This document shows positions 27,241 to 36,692 of a stretch of DNA of 58,110 bases, in pieces. Position numbers and translations under genes: made by a program. Position 1 is the first letter of the stretch. The number at the start of each line of letters is the position of its first letter. The stretch lies in NCBI GenBank assembly GCA_944382715.1, contig CALWNC010000008.1:1-58110 (forward strand), read 5' to 3'. Source of the DNA: an uncultured Clostridia bacterium. GTDB lineage: Bacteria; Bacillota; Clostridia; Christensenellales; UBA1242. The notes below the pieces were generated by a model. The model made no database searches and was not told the origin of the DNA. It was given only the letters and a program-made list of their open reading frames with translations.

Positions 27241-29655
27241 ATGTATACTAAATCACAGCTTAGTCAAGTCGAAAGAAAAATAAACGAAATTTTAATTAGT
27301 TACTATGACACAAAAATTGACAAGGCAACCGATATCGAGCTTTACTATGCACTGTCAAAACTAGCAGTAGACTTTATGCATGAAAAAAAGGCAAAGGATA
27401 AACTTCCAAAACCATTAAAAACTGTGCACTATATTTCTATAGAATTTTTGATTGGAAAGAGTTTAAAAAATAACCTTTGGAATCTTGAACTTGTAGAGCC
27501 AGTGACAAATTACCTAGCAAAGCACGGTAAAAATATAGAAAGTGTTTATGCTATTGAAAGCGATGCAGGTCTTGGGAATGGTGGACTTGGTAGACTTGCT
27601 GCATGTTACCTTGAATCCCTTGCAAAGTGCAATTACAGAGCAATGGGACATTCAATAAAGTATGAATATGGGCTTTTTAAGCAAAAAATCATTGACGGAA
27701 AACAAGAGCAATTCCCTGATGAGTGGCTCAGTACTGGGCGTGTTTGGCTGCAAGAGAGAGATGACCAAATTGTTGAAGTTGAAATTGGTGGCAAGGTCAT
27801 TGAGCATTACAGCGACCAAACGGGCTTAAGCTATGAACTTGCAGGTACGACCAAAATAGAAGCCGTTCCGTTTGATATGATGATTTCGGCTTATGGAACT
27901 TCCAACACTTCAACTATCAGACTGTGGGAAGCACGGGCAAAGCAGGGCATCAATTTGCACTTGTTTGATGTTGGAGAATTTGAAAGTTCGCTTGCAGAAG
28001 CTACAAAAGTTAGTGAAATTAATAAAGTTTTATACCCAAACGATAGCAATGAAAAGGGCAAGGACCTTAGACTTATTCAAGAGTATTTCTTGGCATCAGC
28101 AGTAATGCAGAATATTTTAAATAACTATTTTAAAAATAATCAGGGTCTTGAAAATTTGCCTGAGCAAATTGCCGTGCATATAAATGATACACACCCTGCA
28201 CTTTGTATTCCAGAATTTATGCGACTTTTAGTTGACAAGTATCATTACGGCTGGGAACTTTCTTTTGAAGCTTTAAAAAAGGTTATCTCTTACACAAATC
28301 ACACAATCTTGGCTGAAGCTCTTGAAGTAAAAAGACTCTATGCAATTGAAAAGTATATGCCAAGAATTGCAATGATTTTGCGTGAACTTGACCGTCGTTT
28401 TCGCTTAGAGCTTTCTGAGTTTAATAAAAACGACTATTCAAAGATTGATAGTCTTGCAATCATTTCAGGGAATAACGTCTACATGGCAAATCTTGCAATC
28501 TATGCAAGTCGCTTTATAAACGGTGTTGCAACAATTCACAGTAACATTTTAAAGTCGAAACTATTTGCAGATTATTACAAGATGTATCCAAAAAGATTTA
28601 CAAGTGTTACCAATGGTATCAGTCACAGACGCTGGCTGTGTGAGGCTAACCCAAAATTAAATGGGCTCATTGTTTCACTCATTGGGAATGGGTTTTATGA
28701 CAATGCTGAAGAACTTAAACGACTTTTGGACTTTGAAAATAACGAAATGATTTTAAATAAACTTGAAGAAATTAAGTTTGAAAATAAAAAACGCCTTTCT
28801 GATTTTGTGCAAAAGAATATGGGAATAATAATTGATCCGAGTTCAAGGTTTGATGTTCAAATTAAGCGAATTCACGAATATAAAAGACAGCTTATGAATG
28901 TAATGAAAATAATTTATTTAATGAATGAAATTCGCTCGAACCCTAGTGCAGAAATAACAAAACAAGTGTTTATTTTTGCTGGTAAGGCAGCATCGGGCTA
29001 TCAAATGGCAAGGCGAATAATCGAACTCATTGTTTGCGTGTCTAAAGAAATTGAGGCAGATGAAAGACTTAAAGAAAAACTTCAAGTGGTATTTTTAGAG
29101 AATTACAATGTTTCTCTTGCAGAAATTTTAATGCCTGCAACTGAGGTTTCTGAGCAAATTTCACTTGCTGGCAGAGAGGCTTCAGGTACGGGTAATATGA
29201 AAGCCGTTATAAATGGAGCATTAATGCTTTGCACGATTGACGGTGCAAATATTGAAATTTGTGAAAAGTGTGACAGAGAAAATATGTTTGAGTTCGGACT
29301 AACGGCAGACGAAGTTGAAAAAATCAAGAGTACTGGATATAATGCCATGGACTATATGTCAAGTAGTAGTGTTCGCTCAGTACTAGATTCGCTAACTCAG
29401 GGCATTGGTGGCGAGAAATTTGAAGATATAGTACATTATCTTCTTGGCACTTCGGGGAATCGTGATGTTTATATGTGCCTTGCCGACTTTGATAGTTATA
29501 TTAGCACATATTACAAATTGGATAAAGTTTACAAAAATAAACGCGAGTGGAACAGAAGATGCTTGCACGCCATTGCAAGTATGGGATATTTTTCTTCTGA
29601 CAGAGCAATTTTAGAATATGCAAAAAATATTTGGAAAATTGATAAAGTTAATTAG
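27241..29655 (+). CDS. glgP: Glycogen/maltodextrin phosphorylase
   Basis: The 804-residue protein has the family blocks: SDAGLGNGGLGRLAACYLESLA near residue 107, HINDTHPALCIPEFMR, GISHRRWL, VQIKRIHEYKRQLMN, FAGKAASGYQMA, and the PLP-lysine segment EASGTGNMK followed by NGALMLCTIDGANIEI. It releases glucose 1-phosphate from alpha-1,4 chain ends using phosphate and PLP. Length and motif order are normal. It starts eight bases after glgA and is preceded by AGGAGAG. With malQ upstream, the operon encodes both synthesis and phosphorolytic breakdown of glycogen. Confidence 0.95.
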   Translation: MYTKSQLSQVERKINEILISYYDTKIDKATDIELYYALSKLAVDFMHEKKAKDKLPKPLKTVHYISIEFLIGKSLKNNLWNLELVEPVTNYLAKHGKNIESVYAIESDAGLGNGGLGRLAACYLESLAKCNYRAMGHSIKYEYGLFKQKIIDGKQEQFPDEWLSTGRVWLQERDDQIVEVEIGGKVIEHYSDQTGLSYELAGTTKIEAVPFDMMISAYGTSNTSTIRLWEARAKQGINLHLFDVGEFESSLAEATKVSEINKVLYPNDSNEKGKDLRLIQEYFLASAVMQNILNNYFKNNQGLENLPEQIAVHINDTHPALCIPEFMRLLVDKYHYGWELSFEALKKVISYTNHTILAEALEVKRLYAIEKYMPRIAMILRELDRRFRLELSEFNKNDYSKIDSLAIISGNNVYMANLAIYASRFINGVATIHSNILKSKLFADYYKMYPKRFTSVTNGISHRRWLCEANPKLNGLIVSLIGNGFYDNAEELKRLLDFENNEMILNKLEEIKFENKKRLSDFVQKNMGIIIDPSSRFDVQIKRIHEYKRQLMNVMKIIYLMNEIRSNPSAEITKQVFIFAGKAASGYQMARRIIELIVCVSKEIEADERLKEKLQVVFLENYNVSLAEILMPATEVSEQISLAGREASGTGNMKAVINGALMLCTIDGANIEICEKCDRENMFEFGLTADEVEKIKSTGYNAMDYMSSSSVRSVLDSLTQGIGGEKFEDIVHYLLGTSGNRDVYMCLADFDSYISTYYKLDKVYKNKREWNRRCLHAIASMGYFSSDRAILEYAKNIWKIDKVN

Positions 29656-29909
29656 TTTTTATTGGCTTGATTTTGTTTAATATTTTTGTGTTATAATTGT
29701 TTTAAATTTAATAATAAGTGTACTATGATATTATATTTTTAAAAATGTAAATTTTGTTATTACTATTTTAAAATTATACATTTTTTAATCAAATCAAGGC
29801 AATTTTTAATAATATTTGCCAAATATAAGTGATTTTTTGCAGTAAATTTTATTTACTTGTAAAATTAGTTATTTTTAAATTATATTTTTACAAATTTATT
29901 TTTTTATGA

Positions 29910-29916
29910 GGGGGGG
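29910..29916 (+). promoter_or_regulatory. Ribosome site containing a run of seven G
   Basis: GAGGGGGGGTGAACATATG: the ribosome site of the GH13 gene is a homopolymer of seven G, rare in this AT-rich sequence. Because of it the ATG at 29924 is chosen over the ATG at 29906, which lies before the G run. Confidence 0.6.
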
Positions 29917-29923
29917 TGAACAT

Positions 29924-31702
29924 ATGGACGGTCTTGCTTCTTTTGACCCACTTTTAGACAAGCTCCCAAAAGGCGTGATAAGTAAGGGCGACACTGTAAG
30001 GTTTAAAATAAAAGTTGATTTAAAGTGCACTCCTAATGAAGCGTACTTGATGATAAAGTCAGATGATGACACCGATTACAAGTATATTTTAATGGATAGA
30101 AAAGAAGATGTTTGCGAGGCCGAGTTTACTTTTCTTTCAAGTGGACATTACTTTTATAACTTTAAGCTTAATTACAATGATTTTTGCGTATATCTAAGTA
30201 AGTCTTACGATAGTTACTGTGTGGTACTAAATAGCAAAGGCGATGACTTTTTTCAGCTTGTTACAAAGGAGCAGTACGATTGCACTGACTCGCTTCAAGG
30301 TGGGCTTATTTATCAAATTTTGGTTGACAGGTTTTGTAGAGATGGTAAAGTTTTTTCAAGACAGCCACTTATTCTTAGAGATGATTGGGGTGGAAAAATC
30401 AAAAAAAATTCTTTCGACCCACTTGTTATTAATAGAGAAGTTTTTGGTGGCAATTTTAAGGGCGTAACTAAAAAACTGAAATTTTTAGCAGAACTTGGAG
30501 TCACGACAATTTATTTCAATCCGATTTCACTTGCAAATAGTCATCATAAATATGACACTGCAGATTATATGACGCTTGACGATATGTATGGAAGCGAAGC
30601 CGACTTTGTAGCTTTGATTAGCAAGGCAAAAAGCTTTGGCATTAAAGTCATTATTGACGGGGTATATAATCATACTGGCAGTGATAGTATTTATTTTAAC
30701 AAATACGGTCGCTTTAACACCATTGGCGCATATAACAGCAAAGATTCAAAGTACGCTGAGTGGTATAGATTTATAAATTACCCAGAAGTCTATGAGAGTT
30801 GGTGGGGAATTGACACACTCCCTAGCATTAAAAGAGATTCAGAAAGCTTTCATAACTTTATTGCTGGCGAAAATGGTGTCATTGAAAAATTTATGAAGCT
30901 TGGTGTGTTTGGTGTTCGTCTTGATGTAGTTGATGAAATTTCTGACGAGTTTACAAAGATGATTTCTGACAAGGTACACTCCTTTGACAAAAACGCAGTT
31001 GTTATGGGTGAAGTTTGGGAAGATGCTTCCACCAAAATAAGTTACTCACAGAGGCGAAAATACTTTTCAAACAATGAACTAAATTCAGTTATGAATTATC
31101 CAATTCGTGAGTCCATTCTTGAATATATCAAATCTAAAGAACCTTATACCTTAAACTTTACACTTAGAATGCTTGTAAATGGCTATCCTAAAGTTGTGCT
31201 TGACAATCTAATGAACTTTTTAGGCACTCACGATACTCCAAGAATCTTCTCCGAGCTTAAGGGTATTGCAGGAGGAAATGAAGCACTTGCAAAATGCTAC
31301 TACAAAATTGCAATGTGTATTTTGTTTACTGTTCCCGGAGTTCCTTCAATCTTTTATGGCGATGAGTATGCAATGGAAAATAATGACGGCAGTTCAAGGG
31401 GTTGTTTTGATTGGGAAAACTATAATAATGATATATTTAACTGGACAAAAAATCTTGCGACCATTCGAAAACATAAGGTTTTTGCACATGGTGATATTAA
31501 TGTTCTTTTTCACTCAAACGGCAAGTTTGTCTTTGAGCGATTTGATACAAACGAACATATTGTTGTATGCACAAATCTTCGACCTTCACCATTAAAAGTT
31601 TGTTTAAAGGGCAAATATGTTTCTTTTTTTACTGGCAGTGAAGTTAGTGACTTTTCTCTAAACGAAAATTCATATGATATTTTGATTGAAATTAAAGAGT
31701 AA
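29924..31702 (+). CDS. GH13 alpha-amylase-family enzyme (neopullulanase/cyclomaltodextrinase-like)
   Basis: The protein is 592 residues from the chosen start. An N-terminal beta domain of about 120 residues precedes the barrel. The barrel shows GGLIYQILVDRFCRDG, DGVYNHTG, the nucleophile in FGVRLDVVDEISDEF, the acid/base Glu in VVMGEVWEDAS, and the third Asp in FLGTHDTPRIF. VPGVPSIFYGDEYAMENNDG is typical of the maltogenic/neopullulanase subfamily. No signal peptide is present, so it should act in the cytoplasm, trimming alpha-glucans or maltodextrins. It lies about 270 bases after glgP and has its own unusual ribosome site. Confidence 0.85.
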   Translation: MDGLASFDPLLDKLPKGVISKGDTVRFKIKVDLKCTPNEAYLMIKSDDDTDYKYILMDRKEDVCEAEFTFLSSGHYFYNFKLNYNDFCVYLSKSYDSYCVVLNSKGDDFFQLVTKEQYDCTDSLQGGLIYQILVDRFCRDGKVFSRQPLILRDDWGGKIKKNSFDPLVINREVFGGNFKGVTKKLKFLAELGVTTIYFNPISLANSHHKYDTADYMTLDDMYGSEADFVALISKAKSFGIKVIIDGVYNHTGSDSIYFNKYGRFNTIGAYNSKDSKYAEWYRFINYPEVYESWWGIDTLPSIKRDSESFHNFIAGENGVIEKFMKLGVFGVRLDVVDEISDEFTKMISDKVHSFDKNAVVMGEVWEDASTKISYSQRRKYFSNNELNSVMNYPIRESILEYIKSKEPYTLNFTLRMLVNGYPKVVLDNLMNFLGTHDTPRIFSELKGIAGGNEALAKCYYKIAMCILFTVPGVPSIFYGDEYAMENNDGSSRGCFDWENYNNDIFNWTKNLATIRKHKVFAHGDINVLFHSNGKFVFERFDTNEHIVVCTNLRPSPLKVCLKGKYVSFFTGSEVSDFSLNENSYDILIEIKE

Positions 31703-31827
31703 AAGAGTTTGGTACTCTATAATAAAAAATATTAGTCAAATTACAATCAAATTAATTTTAAAAACTAGTTTTTATAGCATAATTAGTTAAGATTAGAAAG
31801 GCAAACAAAATAGTTAAAGTCAGAGTG

Positions 31828-31855
31828 GCAGACAAATAAAGTGTCTGCTTTTTTA
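31828..31855 (+). terminator. Intrinsic terminator of the glycogen block
   Basis: GCAGACA (31828-31834) pairs with TGTCTGC (31842-31848), followed by TTTTTTATT. Confidence 0.9.
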
Positions 31856-32029
31856 TTGCAAGTTTTTATTTGGCTAAAATCTATTTTTAACAATTTTAAA
31901 ACAAACATATTACTGGTGTAAATAAACTTTTATATTAGTTTTGTAATTATTTTTTAGCTTGATATTATTGTTTTAATCAATTCATTTTTGTAATTATGAT
32001 TGAAAATTTTTTAAGCTGTTAATCTCTAA

Positions 32030-32745
32030 CAAAATTCGACAATAAAAGTCACAAACTGACAACATATTGAACTTTCACGACAAAAAATAATAAAATAAAA
32101 GCAAAACAACAATTATCTTATTAAAAGAAACAAAAAAGACTATTAAATTACAAAATCTCGACAAAAACCTACAAAAGATTGCATATTATAACAAAAAATT
32201 CTGACAAAATACAACAAAAACATACACTAAACTGTAAAAAACTAACAAAAAAATACCTTTTAAACAAAAATCTGCAAAAAACTAACAAAAATCAACAAAA
32301 ACTCATAAAAATTGCAAGCAATCGACATAAAATACTAAATAATTTCGACAAAAAATACCAAAAATTCATAGTAATAGACATATTATCGACATAAGCTGAT
32401 TAAAATCATCAAATGCCAACAATTCTCGACAAAAATAAAAAAAATAAAATCAAAGTCTCACAAAAACGACATAAAATGACAAAACAATACAAAAAAATAC
32501 TAAAATCACATAAAAACTAAATGGGACAAAAACCCACAAAAATACTACAAAAAACGACAAAAAATAAAGTCAATCAACAAAAATCTATTAATTACGACAC
32601 AAAGAGAAGATTTACAACAAAAATTCGACAAAAAGTATCAAAAATAATTAAAAAGAAACAAAAATTCGACGAAACAATACAAAGTATACTATAAAAATAA
32701 AATAAACGACAAAAAAAGAAACAAAAGGTTTTTTATTAGAAGATA
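32030..32745. repeat. Degenerate ~41-bp tandem array with phased A-tracts
   Basis: The plus strand is almost free of G and poor in T. CGAC, usually in CGACAAAA or CGACATAA, recurs near 32037, 32078, 32158, 32322, 32345, 32386, 32426, 32467, 32554, 32595, 32625, 32667 and 32707; many steps are 39-43 bases or a multiple. CTGTAAAAAACTAACAAAAA at 32232 returns with one change at 32272, a 40-base step. Within units, ACAAAAA tracts recur every 10-12 bases, about one helical turn, which predicts intrinsic curvature. No believable coding frame runs through it. It lies between converging genes. Confidence 0.7.
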
Positions 32746-33249
32746 AAATTTGCTAAAATGAAAGTATTAAACTCTATAGAATAAATTAAAATGACAAAGA
32801 AAAAATAAAAGTAAAAAAAAAGCCCCAAGGTCTTTGCTAAAAAAAATTACAAATATTAAAAAATTTTAATTTGGAATAATAGAAATAAAATAATTCATAA
32901 TATAGTTGCAAAGGGGGAACCAAAAACAAAATTACACAATTATTTTAAAAATATAAAAAACATTTTAAATTATTTTAAATGGATTAAAATCATCAAAATA
33001 ATTTAAAATGATATTGAATGTATGTAAATTTGTTCAAAATTATGCTTAAAGCAAGAAATTGATGCAAATAGGCAAGTTTTTAAATTTTTTTATAATTTTT
33101 ATTAAAAATGATTTTAAATAATTAAAAATCAATTTTAATCATACAAAACGCTTTTAAATCAATTTAATTGATTTAAAATAATTCAAAACAAAAATGGCAA
33201 TTTTTAATTAAGGCTAAGCCTAGAGAAGTTTAAATTATTGACAAAGAAA
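32746..33249. repeat. TTTAAAT-rich hairpin cluster in the convergent gap
   Basis: CATTTTAAATTATTTT (32961-32976) pairs perfectly over 16 bases with 32995-33010, and TTTTAAATCAA (33152-33162) with TTGATTTAAAA (33168-33178). A weaker TGATTTTAA-type hairpin lies between them (about 33108-33141). No gene is visible here. Confidence 0.55.
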
Positions 33250-34122
33250 TTAATTGTTCCATAAGTTTTGGGGATAAATTCCCTCTATGACCAAATTTTT
33301 GATGGTTTTTTTTACATTTTCACTGTCGGTTTTATAGGTTAGTCCCAGCCACTTTGACGGTGTCTTTTTTACTGTTATCTCAATCTCGCTATTTTTAATC
33401 ATATTTTTTATTGCACTTGGCAAAAAGAACTCATTACCAATAAGATTGGTTTTGTCAGAGCAAAAGTTTTCAAATTCGCGTTTCAAATACTTAAATATTG
33501 ATTTGTTAAATCCCCACAGATTCATAGATACAGGCGAGTTTTTTTCAATCTCAAAGATTTTATTCGTGATTAAGTCTTTAGCAAGTAGACGATTTTCGTT
33601 TAGCTTAACTTCACATTCTGTAATGCTTACAAGTTTGTCATTTTTTATTTCACAAATGCCTCTTTTGACACTTCCAAACGGGGACAGTGTTTTTTCTAAA
33701 TCAAATGCCACAAGAGTACACTTTCTATCATCTAAGTTTTTTAAACTTTCATATATGTTTGCAAAGCTCTCATAGCCATAAAAATCGTCAGCATTTATGA
33801 CTGCAAAATTTTCACTTATTTCGTTTTCGCAAATGAGCACTGCGTGTCCCGTACCGAGTGGTTTTTCGCGAAATAAAAAACCCTCATTACTTTGAAATAC
33901 ATAAGAAAGTTTTACATATGGACGAACTCTCTTTCCTATGGTTTCTTCAAAAAGGTTATAATTTTCGCGTTTTATTACAATTACAATTTTATCAAAGCCA
34001 GCACGAATAGCATCGTATATGGAGTAGTCTATCAAAAAATTGCCATTTTCATCAATCTTTTCAAGTTGTTTAAGTCCACCATATCTACTGCCCATTCCTC
34101 CAGCCATAATAATTAGTTCCAT
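33250..34122 (-). CDS. Sugar-1-phosphate nucleotidyltransferase-like protein
   Basis: The 290-residue protein starts with the nucleotidyltransferase signature LIIMAGGMGSRYGGLKQL, continues with KPLGTGHAVLIC, and has a metal-binding INADDFYG near residue 110. These show an NDP-sugar pyrophosphorylase fold. It should couple a sugar 1-phosphate, or a related phosphate, to a nucleotide. It is shorter than GlgC, and its AGGMGSRYGGLKQ form differs from both GalU and GlgC, so the sugar is unknown. It faces the glycogen block and could supply activated sugar to it or to surface glycans, but that is only positional inference. Its leader of about 190 bases contains a GC-richer segment. Confidence 0.75.
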   Translation of the reverse strand: MELIIMAGGMGSRYGGLKQLEKIDENGNFLIDYSIYDAIRAGFDKIVIVIKRENYNLFEETIGKRVRPYVKLSYVFQSNEGFLFREKPLGTGHAVLICENEISENFAVINADDFYGYESFANIYESLKNLDDRKCTLVAFDLEKTLSPFGSVKRGICEIKNDKLVSITECEVKLNENRLLAKDLITNKIFEIEKNSPVSMNLWGFNKSIFKYLKREFENFCSDKTNLIGNEFFLPSAIKNMIKNSEIEITVKKTPSKWLGLTYKTDSENVKKTIKNLVIEGIYPQNLWNN

Positions 34123-34149
34123 TTTTTCTCCATTACCATATTGTTTATT

Positions 34150-34270
34150 AACTTAAACTTTTAGCTCACCTAGCTTTATAATTAGAAGTTGCAGTCCAAG
34201 CAAGGCGAAGCCACATTTGTCAGCAACTGATTTTTCAAACAGAGATGGCGTGCATGCACACAAATTCGTT
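34150..34270 (-). promoter_or_regulatory. GC-richer leader of the nucleotidyltransferase gene
   Basis: In 34123-34468, otherwise AT-rich, this segment holds GTTGC/GCAAC (34185 and 34223), a GGCGAAGCC hairpin and the palindrome GTGCATGCAC. On the minus strand a TATAAT-like box lies near 34322, so the segment would be a 5' leader. Structure only; I recognise no riboswitch. Confidence 0.3.
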
Positions 34271-34468
34271 AAAATTTATTAAGTTTTTGTCAATACAAAA
34301 TTTTAACATCATCTTTCTTTTATTATATACAAATTTAAAATAAAATGAAACTAAAATTCAGACTATTATAACAGTGCAATTTATGTGTAAAGTAAAACTT
34401 TAAAAAAAGTTGGCACGGTATTCTTTTTTAATTGAATTTTTATGTTACTTTAATTATAGGAGGAAATT

Positions 34469-35962
34469 ATGCCAAATATAATAAAAATTAAAGAAGAAGC
34501 AAACAGATTGTACTATGATTACAAAATGCCCATTGTTTGTGGAAACACCAATTATGTTATAAAATTTGATTTTGGTGAAGATTGGGCAGATGTCACCACA
34601 AAAACAGCCGTGTTTGAAGTTGCAGGCAAAAAAATCTATTGCGAGTTTACGGGTGACACATTAAATATGCCGGCAATGCCGAATGCATATACTTGCAAAT
34701 TGACACTGCTTTGCAGTATTGGCGATGATGAAGCATATCAAACTGAAACCTTGCCACTTTTTTTGTCGCAAAGCGATCTTGGAATGGAAGTAGAAACAAT
34801 GGACCCGTTTAAGGGTTACTATACAAGCCTACTAAATTCCATAAAAAAATGTGAAAGTGGAGAAATTACAGTGCAAAGTGCCACGACTGCTGGAACGGCA
34901 AACTATGCCACGACTGCTGGAAATGCCACGACTGCCGGAACGGCAAACTATGCCACAACTGCTGGAAGTGCTACAACTGCCGGGACAGCAACATTTGCCA
35001 CGACTGCTGGAACAAGTCAAACGCAGGTTAGTTTGAGTGGTGATGAAAGCATTAGTGGACAAAAAAACTTCACTGGCTTGCTTAAAAAAAATAATGAGGT
35101 TGTTCCAAATGTAAAGCAAGTTTCAAATGAAAATCTGCTTTTAAATGGTGATTTTAGTGTGAATCAAAGAAATGAAACAAGCTACTCAGGAGAGAATGTT
35201 TACAGCGTTGATCGTTGGAAACTTGGCAACGAGCTTGCAACTGCCACAGAGAACTCTGACGGAAGTTGGAGTTTTGGAATTAGTGACGCTACAAGTGCAG
35301 GGGAAAGAGAAATTGTTATGCAAACGGTTGAAAATTATAAAACACTGCTTGGTGAAAAGGTAACAGCAAGCATAAGCTACAGTTTGACAAGTGAGGACGT
35401 TGCAGGACAGGTAAAACTTTCAATTTATGACGGGGTTTCGTCAACAGGGGTTACACTCAGTGCCACAAATACAAGTGCAGTTGTATCTCACACAATTTCT
35501 TCAAGTGCAACAAAACTTTCAGTAATTTTACACACTACTTCAACTGGCAAAAACTGTATGGTAAAAATAAACTGGTGCAAGTTAGAAGTTGGTGAGAATG
35601 CAACGCTGTTTGTGCCTCGTCACCCAGCAGAAGAACTTTGGCTTTGTCAAAGATACTATCAAAATTTAAAGCTGGAAGGACAAACGGGCACAATTTTATT
35701 GACCTCAACCTTTTTGCCTGTAATAATTTTAAATAACTGTATGCGTACAACTCCAACAATGACAATGGTCAAGGACCCAATTATTTTAGGAAATGGCGTC
35801 AACTATACGGTGAATGCATCGTATTTTTCAAAAATTAATTATAATCTTGTCCAAATAGCTCTTCAAATCTATAGAGAAACGGCAGAAGACCCTGTTTTGC
35901 CAATTTGGGATTTATGTGTGCTTAGAAATGGAAATATGACTTTAGATGCAGAAATTTATTAA
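34469..35962 (+). CDS. Phage tail-fibre-like protein, orphan
   Basis: The protein has 497 residues in three visible parts. Residues 1-125 resemble the N-terminal domain of prophage baseplate/receptor-binding proteins of Clostridia (YVIKFDFGEDWADVTTKTAVF). Residues 137-187 are an ATTAG-type six-residue repeat, common in fibre shafts. The C-terminal part has NENLLLNGDFSVNQR, VDRWKL and PRHPAEELWLCQRYYQNL, the usual blocks of tail-fibre tips. It would bind a surface glycan or receptor. No capsid, terminase, tail-tube or lysis gene is nearby, so it is a remnant or a domesticated fibre. A strong AGGAGG ribosome site suggests it is still translated. Confidence 0.8.
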   Translation: MPNIIKIKEEANRLYYDYKMPIVCGNTNYVIKFDFGEDWADVTTKTAVFEVAGKKIYCEFTGDTLNMPAMPNAYTCKLTLLCSIGDDEAYQTETLPLFLSQSDLGMEVETMDPFKGYYTSLLNSIKKCESGEITVQSATTAGTANYATTAGNATTAGTANYATTAGSATTAGTATFATTAGTSQTQVSLSGDESISGQKNFTGLLKKNNEVVPNVKQVSNENLLLNGDFSVNQRNETSYSGENVYSVDRWKLGNELATATENSDGSWSFGISDATSAGEREIVMQTVENYKTLLGEKVTASISYSLTSEDVAGQVKLSIYDGVSSTGVTLSATNTSAVVSHTISSSATKLSVILHTTSTGKNCMVKINWCKLEVGENATLFVPRHPAEELWLCQRYYQNLKLEGQTGTILLTSTFLPVIILNNCMRTTPTMTMVKDPIILGNGVNYTVNASYFSKINYNLVQIALQIYRETAEDPVLPIWDLCVLRNGNMTLDAEIY

Positions 35963-36144
35963 AAAATATTGTATTTTTACATTTTTAGTAATTTAATATA
36001 GTTTATCAAACTCAAAGCCTGCAGTAAAATTTATTTAATTAAAGGTTATAAGTCCTACAAAATTAATTAAAGGTATATAAAGTCGCAATACATTTATGCA
36101 CAGATTTGCAAATTCAATATAAAAGTAAAATAAAGGAGAAATTA

Positions 36145-36420
36145 ATGGAAGAATTAGAAAATGAAGGCTTATTTAAAGATAAAAAAATAGGCGTTTATGT
36201 AAAAGTTGATGATGATGGTAATATAGTAGCTGTAAACAGCGATATTTTTGAAAAAAATCTTGATGGTTGGACAAAGATTGATGAGGGATATGGCGATAAC
36301 TATGTTCACGCTCAGACAAGTTACTTTAAAAGTAGCTTAATAGACGAAGAGGGAAATTTTGTATATAACATTTCAAAGCTCATTGAGTATAAACAAAAAT
36401 TGGAAAATAAGAAAAATTAA
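36145..36420 (+). CDS. Small phage tail-associated protein
   Basis: This 91-residue protein has the pattern of small proteins encoded next to tail fibres in Firmicutes prophages: VYVKVDDDGNIVAVNSDIF, then GWTKIDEGYGDNYVHAQTSY, then a short charged end. Its role in phages is not known. The start at 36145 follows AAAGGAG; a longer frame from 36106 has no ribosome site. Its place directly after the fibre gene suggests the two were captured together. Confidence 0.65.
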   Translation: MEELENEGLFKDKKIGVYVKVDDDGNIVAVNSDIFEKNLDGWTKIDEGYGDNYVHAQTSYFKSSLIDEEGNFVYNISKLIEYKQKLENKKN

Positions 36421-36692
36421 AACTTGTATAAATTTAATTTTAACTTCTAAAATAAAATTGTTTTTTGTTTAATCAATTACAGTAAATTTATTTTTTGCTA
36501 AAAATTTTTATATTTATGTCAGAAAAACACAATTTTTATGATTTTTTGTACAAAAATTTTATAGAAAAATCCAATTTTAATGTGCAATATCTACCCTTTT
36601 TAAAAATTTTAAGGGTAAATTTCACCCAAAATATTTTTGTATATTGTTGCAAGTTTTAACGAATTCATTATAATTACTCTCAGGAGATGACT

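Noticed and set aside
32179..32394. 71-codon Lys/Asn-rich frame in the A-tract array
   Set aside because: TTG start without ribosome site; composition is that of the repeat, and the frame is not kept between repeat units.
33250..34122. Assignment as glgC (ADP-glucose pyrophosphorylase)
   Set aside because: Too short (290 residues) and its N-terminal motif differs from GlgC; only the general nucleotidyltransferase fold is supported.
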